Positions 17,575-26,773 of a stretch of 42,330 nucleotides of DNA are shown here, piece after piece. The stretch's first letter is position 1, and each line of letters begins with the position of its first letter. Made by a program: the position numbers and the translations under genes. Origin of the DNA: Candidatus Desulfaltia sp. GTDB taxonomy: Bacteria > Desulfobacterota > Desulfobacteria > Desulfobacterales > ETH-SRB1. The notes under the pieces were generated by a model. That model did not search any database. It was not told where the DNA came from and saw only the letters and a list, made by a program, of their open reading frames with translations. Where the stretch lies: assembly GCA_030656555.1 (NCBI GenBank), contig JAUSPN010000004.1:1-42330 (forward strand). The letters run 5' to 3'.

Positions 17575-18600
17575 TTACTTATGGCCGTAGTAATCTTTAT
17601 ACCATGAAAGAAACCGGGTAATGCCTGTCTCTATAGTGGTGGCGGGTTTAAAGCCCACATCTTTTATCAAATCATCAATATCCGCATAAGTTGCCGGGAC
17701 ATCGCCAGGTTGGAGATCAAGAAATTCCTTTTTTGCTTTTTTGCCAAGAATATTTTCAATTGCCGCTATGAACTCCATAAGCTTAACAGGATTATTGTTG
17801 CCGATATTATAGAGTTTATACGGGGCGTATGATGACCCGGGATCAGGAGCATCCCCGCTCCATTTTTGATTTGGCTTTGGCAGTCTGTTCATTACCCTTA
17901 CCACCCCTTCTACGATATCATCGATATACGTAAAATCTCTTTCCATATTCCCGTGATTAAATACCTTGATCGGTTTTCCCTCAAGTATTGCTTTTGTAAA
18001 GAGAAAAAGCGCCATATCAGGCCTGCCCCATGGGCCATATACCGTGAAAAATCTCAGGCCGGTGCAGGGAAGCTGAAACAAATGGCTGTATGCATGAGCC
18101 ATAAGCTCATTTGATTTTTTGGAAGCAGCATAAAGAGAGACAGGATGATCAACATTATCATGAACCGAAAACGGCATATTTGTATTTGCGCCATATACAG
18201 AACTGGATGATGCAAACACCAGATGTTTAACATTGTTATGCCTGCAGCATTCAAGGATATTGACAAACCCTGCAATGTTTGAATCAACATAGGCACCAGG
18301 ATTTGTTAATGAATATCTCACGCCTGCCTGGGCAGCCAGATTTACGACAACATCAAAAGAGGTGTTTTTGAATATTTTTTCAAGTCCGTTTTTATCTGAG
18401 AGATCAATTTTATGGAACTCGAAATTCTCATGAGGCGCCAGTATTGCGAGGCGATCCTCCTTAAGTTTGACATCATAATAATTGTTTAAGTTGTCAACAC
18501 CTGTAACGTGACATCCGCTGTCTAAAAGGCGCTTGGTCAAATTAAAGCCGATAAAACCGGCTGCTCCGGTTACAAGAACTGTGTTAAATTTTATATCCAT
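17575..18600 (-). CDS. UDP-glucuronate 4-epimerase (NAD-dependent SDR)
   Basis: The 341-residue extended short-chain dehydrogenase has the Rossmann motif [16 protein letters not shown] and the catalytic triad Ser (ASSSSVYG), Tyr and Lys (YAASKKSNE). [16 protein letters not shown] and [18 protein letters not shown] are characteristic of the CapI/LpsL subgroup that converts UDP-glucuronate to UDP-galacturonate for capsule or LPS sugars. No other polysaccharide genes are adjacent. The HEPN gene follows within 5 bp. An AGAGGAAG ribosome binding site precedes the start. Confidence 0.9.
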   Translation of the reverse strand: MDIKFNTVLVTGAAGFIGFNLTKRLLDSGCHVTGVDNLNNYYDVKLKEDRLAILAPHENFEFHKIDLSDKNGLEKIFKNTSFDVVVNLAAQAGVRYSLTNPGAYVDSNIAGFVNILECCRHNNVKHLVFASSSSVYGANTNMPFSVHDNVDHPVSLYAASKKSNELMAHAYSHLFQLPCTGLRFFTVYGPWGRPDMALFLFTKAILEGKPIKVFNHGNMERDFTYIDDIVEGVVRVMNRLPKPNQKWSGDAPDPGSSYAPYKLYNIGNNNPVKLMEFIAAIENILGKKAKKEFLDLQPGDVPATYADIDDLIKDVGFKPATTIETGITRFLSWYKDYYGHK

Positions 18601-18630
18601 GGTTTTTCTTCCTCTTATAAGTTTATTATT

Positions 18631-18730
18631 CTTTTTACGACGCCATCATGTTTGACGAACTCGTAAAAAGTCCAAGATGAAAAATCACTGCAACGCAGTA
18701 GATGGGACTTTTTACGACGCCATCATGTTT
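18631..18730. repeat. Repeat element with 23-bp direct repeats and nested hairpin
   Basis: CTTTTTACGACGCCATCATG plus TTT occurs at 18631-18653 and 18708-18730. Within, TCGTAAAAAGTCC (18661-18673) is the perfect complement of GGACTTTTTACGA (18705-18717), and ACTGC-AAC-GCAGT forms an inner hairpin. The right copy overlaps the AEC permease gene and encodes its last residues (NMMAS) and stop. Confidence 0.7.
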
Positions 18731-19635
18731 AGCCATATGGAAAAAGTTATCGCCGACAAAATAGTACTGATCGAAATGGCTGCCACGGAAAAATCCGTAT
18801 CCCCGCCTAATTCTTTTGCCATTACATAGCTTATAGTTGCTGTTGGAGATGCAAGCAAAATAAGACCCGGCAAAAAATCCTGTGGCGCTACTTGAAACAA
18901 TCTATATAATATAAAACCCATACCAGGCAATAGAATCAATTTCATTGCGCTTGAGAAAAGAACCAAAAGAGCCTGCAAACGTATTGGCTTGAAAGATAAA
19001 GAAGCTCCTATGAGCAGCAATGCCATGGGCAAAGCCAGGCCGCTGATAATATCAAGGATTCTATCTATGACAACCGGAATCGGCAATTCGGTAAAGGAAA
19101 ATACCATTCCGGCCATGGCCGATAATATCACAGGATTGCCCAATATTTTCCAGATCAGCTTTATTTTGCTTTTTCTTCCGGAAATATCAGTTGAATATAA
19201 CTGAAGCACAACTACAGCAAGAAGGTTTTGCAAAATCATTATAAAACCTGCAATTATGCTGGCACGTACGAATCCTTTATCTCCAAGATAGTAATATGCA
19301 ACAGCAAGACCTATATATCCGAGGTTTCCATGAAAGGAGCTCTGGATAAAGGTGCCGATCTGTTTCCGTCTTACCCGGACAATAGAGCCGACCACCCATG
19401 CAACAATAAAAACAGCCAAAACAGAAAGCAGGGTTATTGTCAGGACGGTTATGTCAAACTGGGTTTTCAAAGAAGCCCGTGAGATAGAACGGAAAATCAT
19501 AGCAGGTATTGCCAGATGATAAACAAGCTTATTTGCGGGTTCTAAAAAGGCCGGCTGAATAAACCCTGTGCGGCGGGAAAACAAGCCAAGAATGATAATT
19601 GCAAATATTGGAATTATTGTGGTAGCAATACTCAT
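18712..19635 (-). CDS. AEC-family permease (auxin efflux carrier type)
   Basis: The 307-residue protein has about ten hydrophobic segments and family features such as FLEPANKLVYHLAIPAMIFR, SFHGNLGYIGLAVAYY and LLASPTATISYVMAKELGGD. Members export or import organic acids or amino-acid-like compounds; the substrate is not predictable here. It is separated from the epimerase gene by a repeat element that also supplies its final residues and stop codon. It is probably transcribed alone. Confidence 0.88.
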   Translation of the reverse strand: MSIATTIIPIFAIIILGLFSRRTGFIQPAFLEPANKLVYHLAIPAMIFRSISRASLKTQFDITVLTITLLSVLAVFIVAWVVGSIVRVRRKQIGTFIQSSFHGNLGYIGLAVAYYYLGDKGFVRASIIAGFIMILQNLLAVVVLQLYSTDISGRKSKIKLIWKILGNPVILSAMAGMVFSFTELPIPVVIDRILDIISGLALPMALLLIGASLSFKPIRLQALLVLFSSAMKLILLPGMGFILYRLFQVAPQDFLPGLILLASPTATISYVMAKELGGDTDFSVAAISISTILSAITFSIWLNMMAS

Positions 19636-19990
19636 GTACAGACCTATTTAAAATATATTTTTTTATATAGGCTCCAAGTTCTTTATTCACAATGAATTAG
19701 ATAAAAATTGGACACTTTGTCGGTCTGGGTTTTAAGGTTCAGGGTTCAAGGGTTCAGTGTGAACTTTTAAAGCTGTGAACCGCAAAAGCGAGCGCATTCC
19801 CCGCTGCTTGCGGCGAGGTTAGGGAGCGAATACAAAAATAGCAAACTTCCTTACGGTCGAAGATTCCCCGCTGCTTGCGGCGGGGAATCTTCAATACTTA
19901 CAGAAATATTTTGTTTTGCGGCAGTTGAGCCGCAAGAATCTTTAATTTTAACAAGCAGTTTAGATGATTCAGCGTAAAGAAAAAGAAATT
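19636..19990. repeat. Intergenic region with GGTTCAN repeats and REP-like hairpins
   Basis: No gene is seen in this gap between divergent genes. Positions 19728-19780 hold GGTTCAG/GGTTCAA units with an inverted partner (GTGAAC, TGTGAACC). Positions 19788-19817 match the repeat at 14565-14596 in inverted orientation. Positions 19859-19892 form a perfect 13-bp stem (GAAGATTCCCCGC) with an 8-nt loop. The latter has no T-tail, so it is not an obvious terminator. Confidence 0.6.
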
Positions 19991-22441
19991 ATGTGTCAAG
20001 GGAAAAGCGCCTGCTTGAAATATATTGAGGTTGCAATAGCCCTTCCTGTTTATAATACCTTTACCTATCGTGTTCCGGAAAACCTTTCCTTTTTTGCAAA
20101 GATAGGGAAAAGGGCGCTGGTCCCTTTTGGCCGGCGAAGGGTTACAGGATATATTCTGGGTCCATCTGAGGATATGGATCACGGCGAGATAAAGCTTATC
20201 CTGGATATCCTTGATGAGACTCCGCTTTTCCATTCATCCATGATACCCTTTTTCAGATGGATTGCCGATTACTATATGTATCCCATCGGAGAGGTTATAA
20301 AAAACGCTCTCCCAGGCGGTTTAAATCTTTATGACTTTGTTGATGTTGCCATTACGGAAAAAGGCAAAAATGCATTGATTAAGGATAACCTTACCCCTTT
20401 GCAAAATGAAATTTTATGCCATCTGAAATTAAAATCATGCGGCCTGAAAACCCTTTGCGCAAAACTTAAAAGCCAGATCCCGAATTCTTTAATTCAGGCC
20501 ATGGAAAAACAGAACCTGATTATATGCAAACGGGAACTTAAAGGCAAAAGAACAGGCCCGAAGATGGAGCGGTATGTATCTATGATTAATCCGGGCATTT
20601 CTACCGACAAGTTGTCGGCGCAGAAAATGCAGATTCTCCATGTTTTGAGAGATGAGGGTGAAATATCGGTAAAAAAATTAGCAGAGATTATTCCGACTGC
20701 TACCAGATTAATAAAACCTTTAGAAAAAGCGGGTTATATTTCGATTTTTAATAAAAGGACATACAGAGATCCGTTTGGCGAATCTATAATACCTGACAAC
20801 CCTTATAATCTCACAAAAGAGCAGGAAAAAGCCGTTTCCACAGTTATAGATCTCCTTGGCAAGGGATTTGCGACCTGCCTTCTTGCCGGTGTTACCGGAA
20901 GCGGGAAAACAGAAGTCTATCTGCAGATAGCGGCCGAGGCCATAAAACGTAAGATTTCTGTTCTGATACTGGTTCCGGAGATTGTTCTTATATCTCAGAT
21001 GGAAAGACGGTTTCGAGCCCGTTTTGGGGATTGCGTTGCCTTGCTCCACAGCAGGCTTTCTGCTGGTGAACAATATGATCAATGGATGCGGATAGCGCGC
21101 CAAGAGGTCCGTATCGCCATAGGCGCGAGGTCCGCTCTTTTTGCTCCCTTTGCGGACATGGGGATCGTTATCGTTGACGAAGAACACGACACCTCTTACA
21201 AACAGGAAACCGGTCTTTGTTATAATGCAAGGGATCTTGCAATAGTCAGGGCAAAGCTGATGAATGGAGTCGCCTTGTTGGGATCAGCCACTCCTTCAAT
21301 ACAGTCGTACTATAATGTAAAAACAAAAAAATTTATTGAATTAACCCTGACAAAACGTGTTGAGAAACGTCCTCTTCCTGAAATTACAGTAGTTGATCTT
21401 CGTAAAACCAGGGATGTCAGAGGAATCGGATATTTTATTACATCTGAACTTTATAAGGCACTAAAGCAAACTCTAAGCCGTGGAGAACAGACCATCCTGT
21501 TTTTAAACCGTCGGGGTTTTGCCGGCTTTCCGGTCTGTGCGTCATGCGGCGCATCTTTAACCTGCAAAAATTGTGATATTTCTCTGACACTGCATCAAAA
21601 AGCCAATGCATACAAATGTCATTACTGCGGTTATTCGCTGGCAGGTACTTCAAATTGCTCTAAGTGCGGATCTTCCAAAATTAAGCTGCTGGGGCTCGGA
21701 ACTGAGAAGGTGGAAGAGGCTGTTAAGCATCTTTTCCCTGATGCAAGGGTTGCCAGGCTGGATCGGGATACGATCGGGAAAAAGCATGCCATGCTAAGCA
21801 TATTAAAAGGGATCAAAGATCATACCACAGATATACTTATAGGCACACAGATGGTGGCAAAGGGGCATGATTTTCCCAACATCACACTTGTGGGTATAAT
21901 TTGTGCCGATCTTTCGCTGAACTTTCCTGACTTCCGAGCAGGTGAACGGACGTTTCAGCTTTTAGCCCAGGTGTCCGGCAGGGCTGGCCGCGGAACGGTT
22001 CCCGGCAGGGTAATTTTGCAGACCTATAATCCTGATCATTTCAGTATAGAGGCTGCAAAAAATCAGGACTTTAAAGCATTTTACAATAAGGAAATTGTTT
22101 TTCGAAAAGCTCTGAATTACCCGCCTTTTTCAAGGATAATCCTGCTAAAAATATCTGGAAAAGATATTAAAAAAACACAAAGGTATGCTATGGATGTTGG
22201 TGATCTTTGCAGCGAGCTGAAAAACAACAACCGCTTTGTAAAGACTGTCGAGATATTAGGACCGATCACGGCCCCTCTTCCAAGGATAGCAAAACATTTC
22301 AGGTGGCAGATATTAATAAAAGGGCTAAGTGCGGAACATCTTCATGGGTTTGTTCATCAACTGCTGGTTAAAAACAGGGAAAGAATAAGCAGCAGGGATG
22401 TTAAAATGGTTATTGATGTGGATCCGTTTTTTATGATGTAA
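19991..22441 (+). CDS. priA: Primosomal protein N' (replication restart helicase PriA)
   Basis: The 816-residue protein is a complete PriA. The N-terminal 3'-DNA-binding domain (VALPVYNTFTYRV-like, RALVPFGRRRVTGYI) is followed by the superfamily 2 helicase core with Walker A GVTGSGKT (residues 300-307) and DEEH (396-399). The zinc region has four Cys pairs (CASCGASLTCKNC, CHYCGYS, CSKCGSS), then motifs VAKGHDFPNITLVG and QVSGRAGRG. It restarts stalled replication forks. ATG 19991 is preferred over 19964, which lacks a ribosome binding site, but neither is strong. A HAD hydrolase follows 22 bp downstream. Confidence 0.95.
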   Translation: MCQGKSACLKYIEVAIALPVYNTFTYRVPENLSFFAKIGKRALVPFGRRRVTGYILGPSEDMDHGEIKLILDILDETPLFHSSMIPFFRWIADYYMYPIGEVIKNALPGGLNLYDFVDVAITEKGKNALIKDNLTPLQNEILCHLKLKSCGLKTLCAKLKSQIPNSLIQAMEKQNLIICKRELKGKRTGPKMERYVSMINPGISTDKLSAQKMQILHVLRDEGEISVKKLAEIIPTATRLIKPLEKAGYISIFNKRTYRDPFGESIIPDNPYNLTKEQEKAVSTVIDLLGKGFATCLLAGVTGSGKTEVYLQIAAEAIKRKISVLILVPEIVLISQMERRFRARFGDCVALLHSRLSAGEQYDQWMRIARQEVRIAIGARSALFAPFADMGIVIVDEEHDTSYKQETGLCYNARDLAIVRAKLMNGVALLGSATPSIQSYYNVKTKKFIELTLTKRVEKRPLPEITVVDLRKTRDVRGIGYFITSELYKALKQTLSRGEQTILFLNRRGFAGFPVCASCGASLTCKNCDISLTLHQKANAYKCHYCGYSLAGTSNCSKCGSSKIKLLGLGTEKVEEAVKHLFPDARVARLDRDTIGKKHAMLSILKGIKDHTTDILIGTQMVAKGHDFPNITLVGIICADLSLNFPDFRAGERTFQLLAQVSGRAGRGTVPGRVILQTYNPDHFSIEAAKNQDFKAFYNKEIVFRKALNYPPFSRIILLKISGKDIKKTQRYAMDVGDLCSELKNNNRFVKTVEILGPITAPLPRIAKHFRWQILIKGLSAEHLHGFVHQLLVKNRERISSRDVKMVIDVDPFFMM

Positions 22442-22463
22442 AAAGGAAAGGCGATAGTTATAC

Positions 22464-23081
22464 ATGAAGAATATAAAGGTTGTAATTTTTGACTGCGATG
22501 GAGTCATGTTTGATACGGCAAAAGCAAACACGGCTTACTATAACAATGTTTTGCGCCATTTCAACAACCCGGATATGACGCCTGAGCAGTTTGCCTATTC
22601 CCACATGCATACCGCGGATGAGGCAATAGCGTACCTGTTTGATGATGAAAAGATGTTTGAACCAGCGCAAACCTATCGCAAAACCATGAGCTACCTGCCG
22701 TTTTTAAAATATATGGAGATAGAACCATATCTTAAACCTTTGCTTAAAAGGCTGAGGCCCAAATACAAGACAGCCATTGCTACCAACAGGACAGACACAA
22801 TGAACCGGGTGCTCGTCGAGTACAAACTAAAAGACTATTTTGATCTTGTTATCAGCGCCCTGGATGTTAAGCACCCCAAACCTCATCCTGAACAGCTTGT
22901 CAAAATACTGGAGCATTTTAATATAGCGCCATATAATGCAATTTATATCGGTGATTCAAAACTTGATGAAATAGCGGCAAAAGCAGCAAATATTCCTTTA
23001 GTCGCATACAAAAACACAGCAATTTCCGCTGATTTTCATATAAAAAGCTTAAAGGAACTCGAAGATATTATTGAGATATAA
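22464..23081 (+). CDS. HAD-superfamily hydrolase (phosphoglycolate phosphatase-like)
   Basis: The 205-residue protein has HAD motif I FDCDGVMFDT with both catalytic Asp residues, motif II ATNRTDT, motif III KHPKPHPE and motif IV GDSKLDE. A helical cap lies between motifs I and II (about residues 20-85). It is probably a small-molecule phosphatase; phosphoglycolate is a guess from the general family. It follows priA by 22 bp and is likely co-transcribed with it. Confidence 0.85.
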   Translation: MKNIKVVIFDCDGVMFDTAKANTAYYNNVLRHFNNPDMTPEQFAYSHMHTADEAIAYLFDDEKMFEPAQTYRKTMSYLPFLKYMEIEPYLKPLLKRLRPKYKTAIATNRTDTMNRVLVEYKLKDYFDLVISALDVKHPKPHPEQLVKILEHFNIAPYNAIYIGDSKLDEIAAKAANIPLVAYKNTAISADFHIKSLKELEDIIEI

Positions 23082-23199
23082 TGGTTTCGTAACCCTCTTA
23101 AAGCACCATCAGCAACCTGTCATAACCGACCAGATATTCACCCTGTCCCTTCTTTCTTTAAAAACAGACATCATGCTGTAGAGGTCATTTCCATTTTGT

Positions 23200-23249
23200 T
23201 TTTTATATCCCTTACCGTTCCAGGACTTGTCAAACATGACCTCTTTGTC
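23200..23249. repeat. Short third copy of the 24.6/27.8 kb repeat
   Basis: About 49 bp, from TTTTATATCCCTTACC to GACCTCTTTGTC, match parts of the repeats at 24630-24680 and 27790-27840 with very few differences. It lies just upstream of the ATPase promoter, so the ATPase gene is bracketed by copies of this sequence. Confidence 0.75.
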
Positions 23250-23263
23250 TTGAGATTTACCCG

Positions 23264-23291
23264 TTGACAACTGCATTAAATATTGTATACT
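23264..23291 (+). promoter_or_regulatory. Promoter of the DUF4143 ATPase gene
   Basis: TTGACA (23264-23269) and TATACT (23286-23291) are separated by 16 bp, a near-consensus housekeeping promoter 30 bp before the start codon. This module has its own promoter rather than reading from priA. Confidence 0.7.
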
Positions 23292-23320
23292 GCACAAAAT
23301 TACGGGAATTTGTGTGATCC

Positions 23321-24571
23321 ATGATAAAAAATGCGCTTATTGGTCAAAAAGCAGAAAGAGACGCTTTCTTAAAAGGCAATTATGTGCCGCGAGAAGGAGT
23401 ACCCTCTGCGAAGGCAGCTCTGGCAAACACCCTTATTAAAGTTATCATGGGGCCGCGAAGAGCCGGGAAGTCAGTTTTTGCCATTCAAATGCTTAAAGGC
23501 GTTGATTTTGCCTATGTGAATTTTGACGATGAACAGCTGGCGGATACAGATGATTTTGATGAGCTTCTCAAGTCTGTTTTAGAAGTATACGGGGAAACAG
23601 ACTATCTCCTTTTTGATGAGATTCAGAATGTCAAAGGCTGGGAGCTTTTCGTGAACAGGTTGCATCGCAGAGGGAAGAATCTAATTGTAACCGGCTCAAA
23701 TTCAAAACTTCTTAGCAGAGAACTTGCCACCCATCTAACCGGTAGATACACACCATTTCAAGTATTACCGTTTTCTTTTCCTGAATTCCTCATTGCCCGG
23801 AACTTCGATCTTGATAACACCCTGGAACTGAAGGAACGGCAGGGGTTGTTGCTCAGGAATCTGAGGGACTATCTCTCAACCGGTGGTTATCCTGAGATTG
23901 TAACCGGAAACCTGGACGGGAAACATTACCTCGCTACCTTGTTCGACAGTATCCTTTTTAAGGACATTGTAAAAAGATACAATGTTCGCTACGCTAAAAA
24001 ACTTTATGATCTTGGCCGCTACCTGATAACCAGTCATTCCTCTCTGTTTTCCTATAACAAGCTGAAAAATTTATTAGAGATCAGGAGTGTACACACCGTT
24101 GAAAATTATCTTGAGTATCTCAAAGAGGCTTATCTGATTTTCAACCTTGACAGATTCTCCGATAAAGCAAAAGAATCGTTGAAAAGTCCCAGAAAAGCCT
24201 ATGCATACGATCTCGGAATAATCAATTCAATAAAGTTCAAGATTTCTCCTGATTTTGGCAGACTTTTGGAAAATCTCGTAGCCATCGAGTTGCTGAGAAA
24301 AGAAGAAGAATTTTATTATTATAAGACCCGTGATGGCAAAGAGGTTGATTTTGCAATAAAAGAAGGCCTGACAATAGCACAGTTGGTCCAGGTCTGTTAT
24401 GAAATTAGCGACAAAAGCACACGAAACAGAGAAATAAACTCTCTCATCAAAGTGGCGGAAGAAACCGGTTGCCATAATCTCATGATCCTGACCTGGGATT
24501 TTGAAGGCAATGAAACCATCAAAGGGGAAAATATTGTTTTTTTGCCAATCTGGAAGTGGCTGCTTCCTTAA
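23321..24571 (+). CDS. AAA ATPase of the AAA_14/DUF4143 family
   Basis: The 416-residue protein has a Walker A GPRRAGKS near residues 43-50, Walker B YLLFDEIQN, sensor-like LIVTGSNSKLLSREL and the typical TGRYTPFQVLPFSFPEF. The C-terminal DUF4143 part ends with YYYKTRDGKEVDFAIKEG, a degenerate nuclease-like motif seen in this family. These ATPases are frequent, mobile accessory genes of unclear role. The ribosome binding site is weak. The last ~80 bp are duplicated at 26891-26970, where they no longer belong to an open gene. Confidence 0.88.
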   Translation: MIKNALIGQKAERDAFLKGNYVPREGVPSAKAALANTLIKVIMGPRRAGKSVFAIQMLKGVDFAYVNFDDEQLADTDDFDELLKSVLEVYGETDYLLFDEIQNVKGWELFVNRLHRRGKNLIVTGSNSKLLSRELATHLTGRYTPFQVLPFSFPEFLIARNFDLDNTLELKERQGLLLRNLRDYLSTGGYPEIVTGNLDGKHYLATLFDSILFKDIVKRYNVRYAKKLYDLGRYLITSHSSLFSYNKLKNLLEIRSVHTVENYLEYLKEAYLIFNLDRFSDKAKESLKSPRKAYAYDLGIINSIKFKISPDFGRLLENLVAIELLRKEEEFYYYKTRDGKEVDFAIKEGLTIAQLVQVCYEISDKSTRNREINSLIKVAEETGCHNLMILTWDFEGNETIKGENIVFLPIWKWLLP

Positions 24572-24839
24572 TTCTAATAGCCCATGCGGAATCTTAGTGT
24601 GATTTTTTTACTATCAATCCCTTTTCACTTTTTATATCCCTTACGGTTCCAGGGCTTGTCAAACATGACCTCTTTGTCATAATGACGCCCGGTATCATCT
24701 TTTTCAATTTTCCCAATTACCTCTGATCGGATTTGAAGAGAAAGATAACACAGATCCCAATGCCACAGATTGCATATAAATATCGCAACTGTCTGTGAAT
24801 AAGACTGAATGTTTGATGCATAGCAGCTATACGTAACAA
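24491..24839. repeat. Repeat R1 (intact copy of the split repeat)
   Basis: This ~349-bp block covers the ATPase 3' end and about 270 bp downstream. Positions 24491-24629 match 26891-27029 with about five differences; 24620-24839 match 27780-27999 with about a dozen. Here the sequence is continuous. On the minus strand it holds a short open frame ending RHYDKEVMFDKPWNRKGYKK and a stop, conserved in both copies, which I do not recognise. Confidence 0.9.
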
Positions 24840-25196
24840 ATGTCTGCGCATTACGGTGGAAGTTGATGTGGTTCTTGTTCGCGGCAATAATATGATGAAG
24901 CGCACTCGGCGCATCTATTCTGGCTTAACGTGGCAGGTGACTTCATTACAACAAGGAAATGAAAAAAGAAACGCCTAAATTCGACCCCATCCCCCTTTGT
25001 CTCTTTATTTTTGTTGACATTAACCTTATGAAGGAATAGAGGTTCAACCTTGAAAATTCCCGCAGGTTCTACCGGTGACGGATGTTCCGTCATTTTTTTC
25101 GGGATAAAAAAAATAAAAACAGCCTGTATTGTCACCATACCAGTTTTTTTGCCGGTGGCATGCAGGCTTTTGTGTCTTCTTAACAGGATAAAAGAT
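24840..25196 (+). promoter_or_regulatory. Leader region of the glycosyltransferase with terminator
   Basis: After a TTGACA box (25014-25019, with only a poor -10) come a small stem AACCT/AGGTT (25046-25068), an intrinsic terminator (25076-25099) and a second long-range stem AGCCTG (25121-25126)/CAGGCT (25163-25168). The glycosyltransferase ATG is at 25197. A terminator inside a leader suggests attenuation or an RNA switch; no known riboswitch consensus was recognised. Upstream, 24840-25000 shows no convincing gene. Confidence 0.4.
25076..25099 (+). terminator. Intrinsic terminator in the glycosyltransferase leader
   Basis: TGACGGA-TGT-TCCGTCA forms a perfect 7-bp stem with a 3-nt loop followed directly by seven T residues. 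Confidence 0.75.
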
Positions 25197-26669
25197 ATGT
25201 CAGTGTCTTTAAATAATGTGCAGGTTTCATCGGTTCTTTCACGTTTTACAGTAATTTTCAGGCAATATTTTAATACTCTCGGTCATGCCGTGCCTGCTAA
25301 AGAGAAACAACTTGATATAATTATTAAAATATTGATCTGTGCGGCTATAGCAGGAATTATTGCGGCAGACATAATATATATGGAACATTTTGGCGAAGTC
25401 CGCGAAGAATTGATGAAAATTTCTTATGGACTTGCTTTTATGCTCTTTGCACTGTTCTTTCTTTCAATAAGCGTACTTGAATTGATATGGAGATCTTATC
25501 TTGTCTGGAAATACAGGCCGGTCTCTCCCTGCTCCCATGATAAACTTCTTTCATGCAGCGTAGTGGTTCCCGCATTCAACGAAGGCAGACAGGTTTACAT
25601 GACCCTTAAAAGCCTTGCCGCAAGCAATTATCCTTCGGGAAAGCTTCAGATTATCGCTGTTGACGACGGAAGCTCTGACGACACGTGGTATTGGATATGC
25701 AAGGCAAAACTGGGGCTTGGAAGGAAAGTCACGGCATTAAAGCTCCCTTGCAATAAAGGGAAAAGGCATGCGCTGTATGCAGGATTTCAGCATAGCAGGG
25801 GCGAGGTTCTTGTTACCGTTGACAGCGATTCGGAAGTGAAACCGGAAACTATTCATAATCTCATAAGCCCGATGGTAAAAAACTTCCGTGTCGGGGCTGT
25901 TTCCGGAAATATCCGTGTATTAAACCATGATAAAGGCATAATTCCAAGGATGCTGGATGTGTTATTCGTCTTCAGTTTCGATTTCATACGCGCAAGCCAG
26001 AGCATGGTAAACATGGTGATGTGCACACCCGGAGCTCTTGCAGCCTACAGGAAGGACGCCATCATGCCGGTTCTTCAGGAATGGTTGAACCAGACCTTTT
26101 TCGGAAAGCCGTCAAATATCGGGGAAGACCGCGCCATAACGAACCTTATCATCAGGGAAGGCTATGATGTTTTATACCAGCGGAATGCAGTGGCATATAC
26201 CAATGTGCCGACAGGATATACGGGCCTCTGCAAGATGTTCCTCCGCTGGGCACGCAGCCATATACGGGAATCCATAGCAATGTCGAGGTTTGCATTTAAA
26301 AAATTCAGAAACGATTCCTTAGCGGGGCTGCGCATAAATCTCATTCTGCACTGGGTAGGGATCATCCTGTCTCCGTTCTTCCTGTTTGCGACGATAGCCT
26401 GCCTTTACTGGCAGCCTCTAGGGTTCGGATTATGTGTCATGGTCGGTATAATAATAACATCAACCGTAACCGGAATAGTATATACGAAACAATGCGGAAA
26501 CTCGGACGCGCTTTTGTCTTATCTGTACGGATTATTTGTCTTTGTAAGCCTCTCATGGATATCGATTTATTCGCTTGCAACCATGCACCACTCAGGCTGG
26601 CTGACCAGAAGCAACAGCATAAAAAAGAGACATCATCAACCATTCTGCATAGATTTTATTTTGACTTAG
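25197..26669 (+). CDS. Membrane family-2 glycosyltransferase (processive, NodC/HasA-like)
   Basis: The 490-residue protein has two N-terminal membrane helices, a cytoplasmic GT-A domain and three C-terminal helices. Catalytic motifs are VVPAFNEG, VDDGSSDDT, the metal-binding VDSDSE, GEDRAIT and RWARS, in place of the usual QxxRW. This order is typical of polysaccharide synthases such as hyaluronan or chitooligosaccharide synthase; the polymer is unknown. Residue 1 is placed at 25197 with AGGAT upstream, because the longer frame to 25050 runs through a terminator and a structured leader. The gene stands alone between two repeat copies, which could allow its deletion by recombination. Confidence 0.85.
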   Translation: MSVSLNNVQVSSVLSRFTVIFRQYFNTLGHAVPAKEKQLDIIIKILICAAIAGIIAADIIYMEHFGEVREELMKISYGLAFMLFALFFLSISVLELIWRSYLVWKYRPVSPCSHDKLLSCSVVVPAFNEGRQVYMTLKSLAASNYPSGKLQIIAVDDGSSDDTWYWICKAKLGLGRKVTALKLPCNKGKRHALYAGFQHSRGEVLVTVDSDSEVKPETIHNLISPMVKNFRVGAVSGNIRVLNHDKGIIPRMLDVLFVFSFDFIRASQSMVNMVMCTPGALAAYRKDAIMPVLQEWLNQTFFGKPSNIGEDRAITNLIIREGYDVLYQRNAVAYTNVPTGYTGLCKMFLRWARSHIRESIAMSRFAFKKFRNDSLAGLRINLILHWVGIILSPFFLFATIACLYWQPLGFGLCVMVGIIITSTVTGIVYTKQCGNSDALLSYLYGLFVFVSLSWISIYSLATMHHSGWLTRSNSIKKRHHQPFCIDFILT

Positions 26670-26773
26670 ATGGATTCGATTCCGGGAAGGAATTTCCGCT
26701 GCAAAGAAGCTCTCGTGTAAATCTGTAATAAAAATTGATTATTATTTGATCAACGGGAGCTGGAGTTTCGCGG

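Noticed and set aside
23109-23297. 62-residue minus-strand gene upstream of the ATPase
   Set aside because: It includes the short repeat copy and overlaps the ATPase promoter; it is more likely a remnant than a gene, although part of its peptide recurs in R1 and R2.
24717-24914. Minus-strand 65-residue open frame
   Set aside because: Basic low-complexity translation without a ribosome binding site; it runs across the R1 repeat boundary.
24840-24990. Plus-strand frame ending with QVTSLQQGNEKRNA
   Set aside because: An open frame exists but there is no convincing start, ribosome binding site or recognised family.
25050-25196. N-terminal extension of the glycosyltransferase
   Set aside because: The frame passes through an intrinsic terminator and lacks similarity to the family; ATG 25197 has better context.
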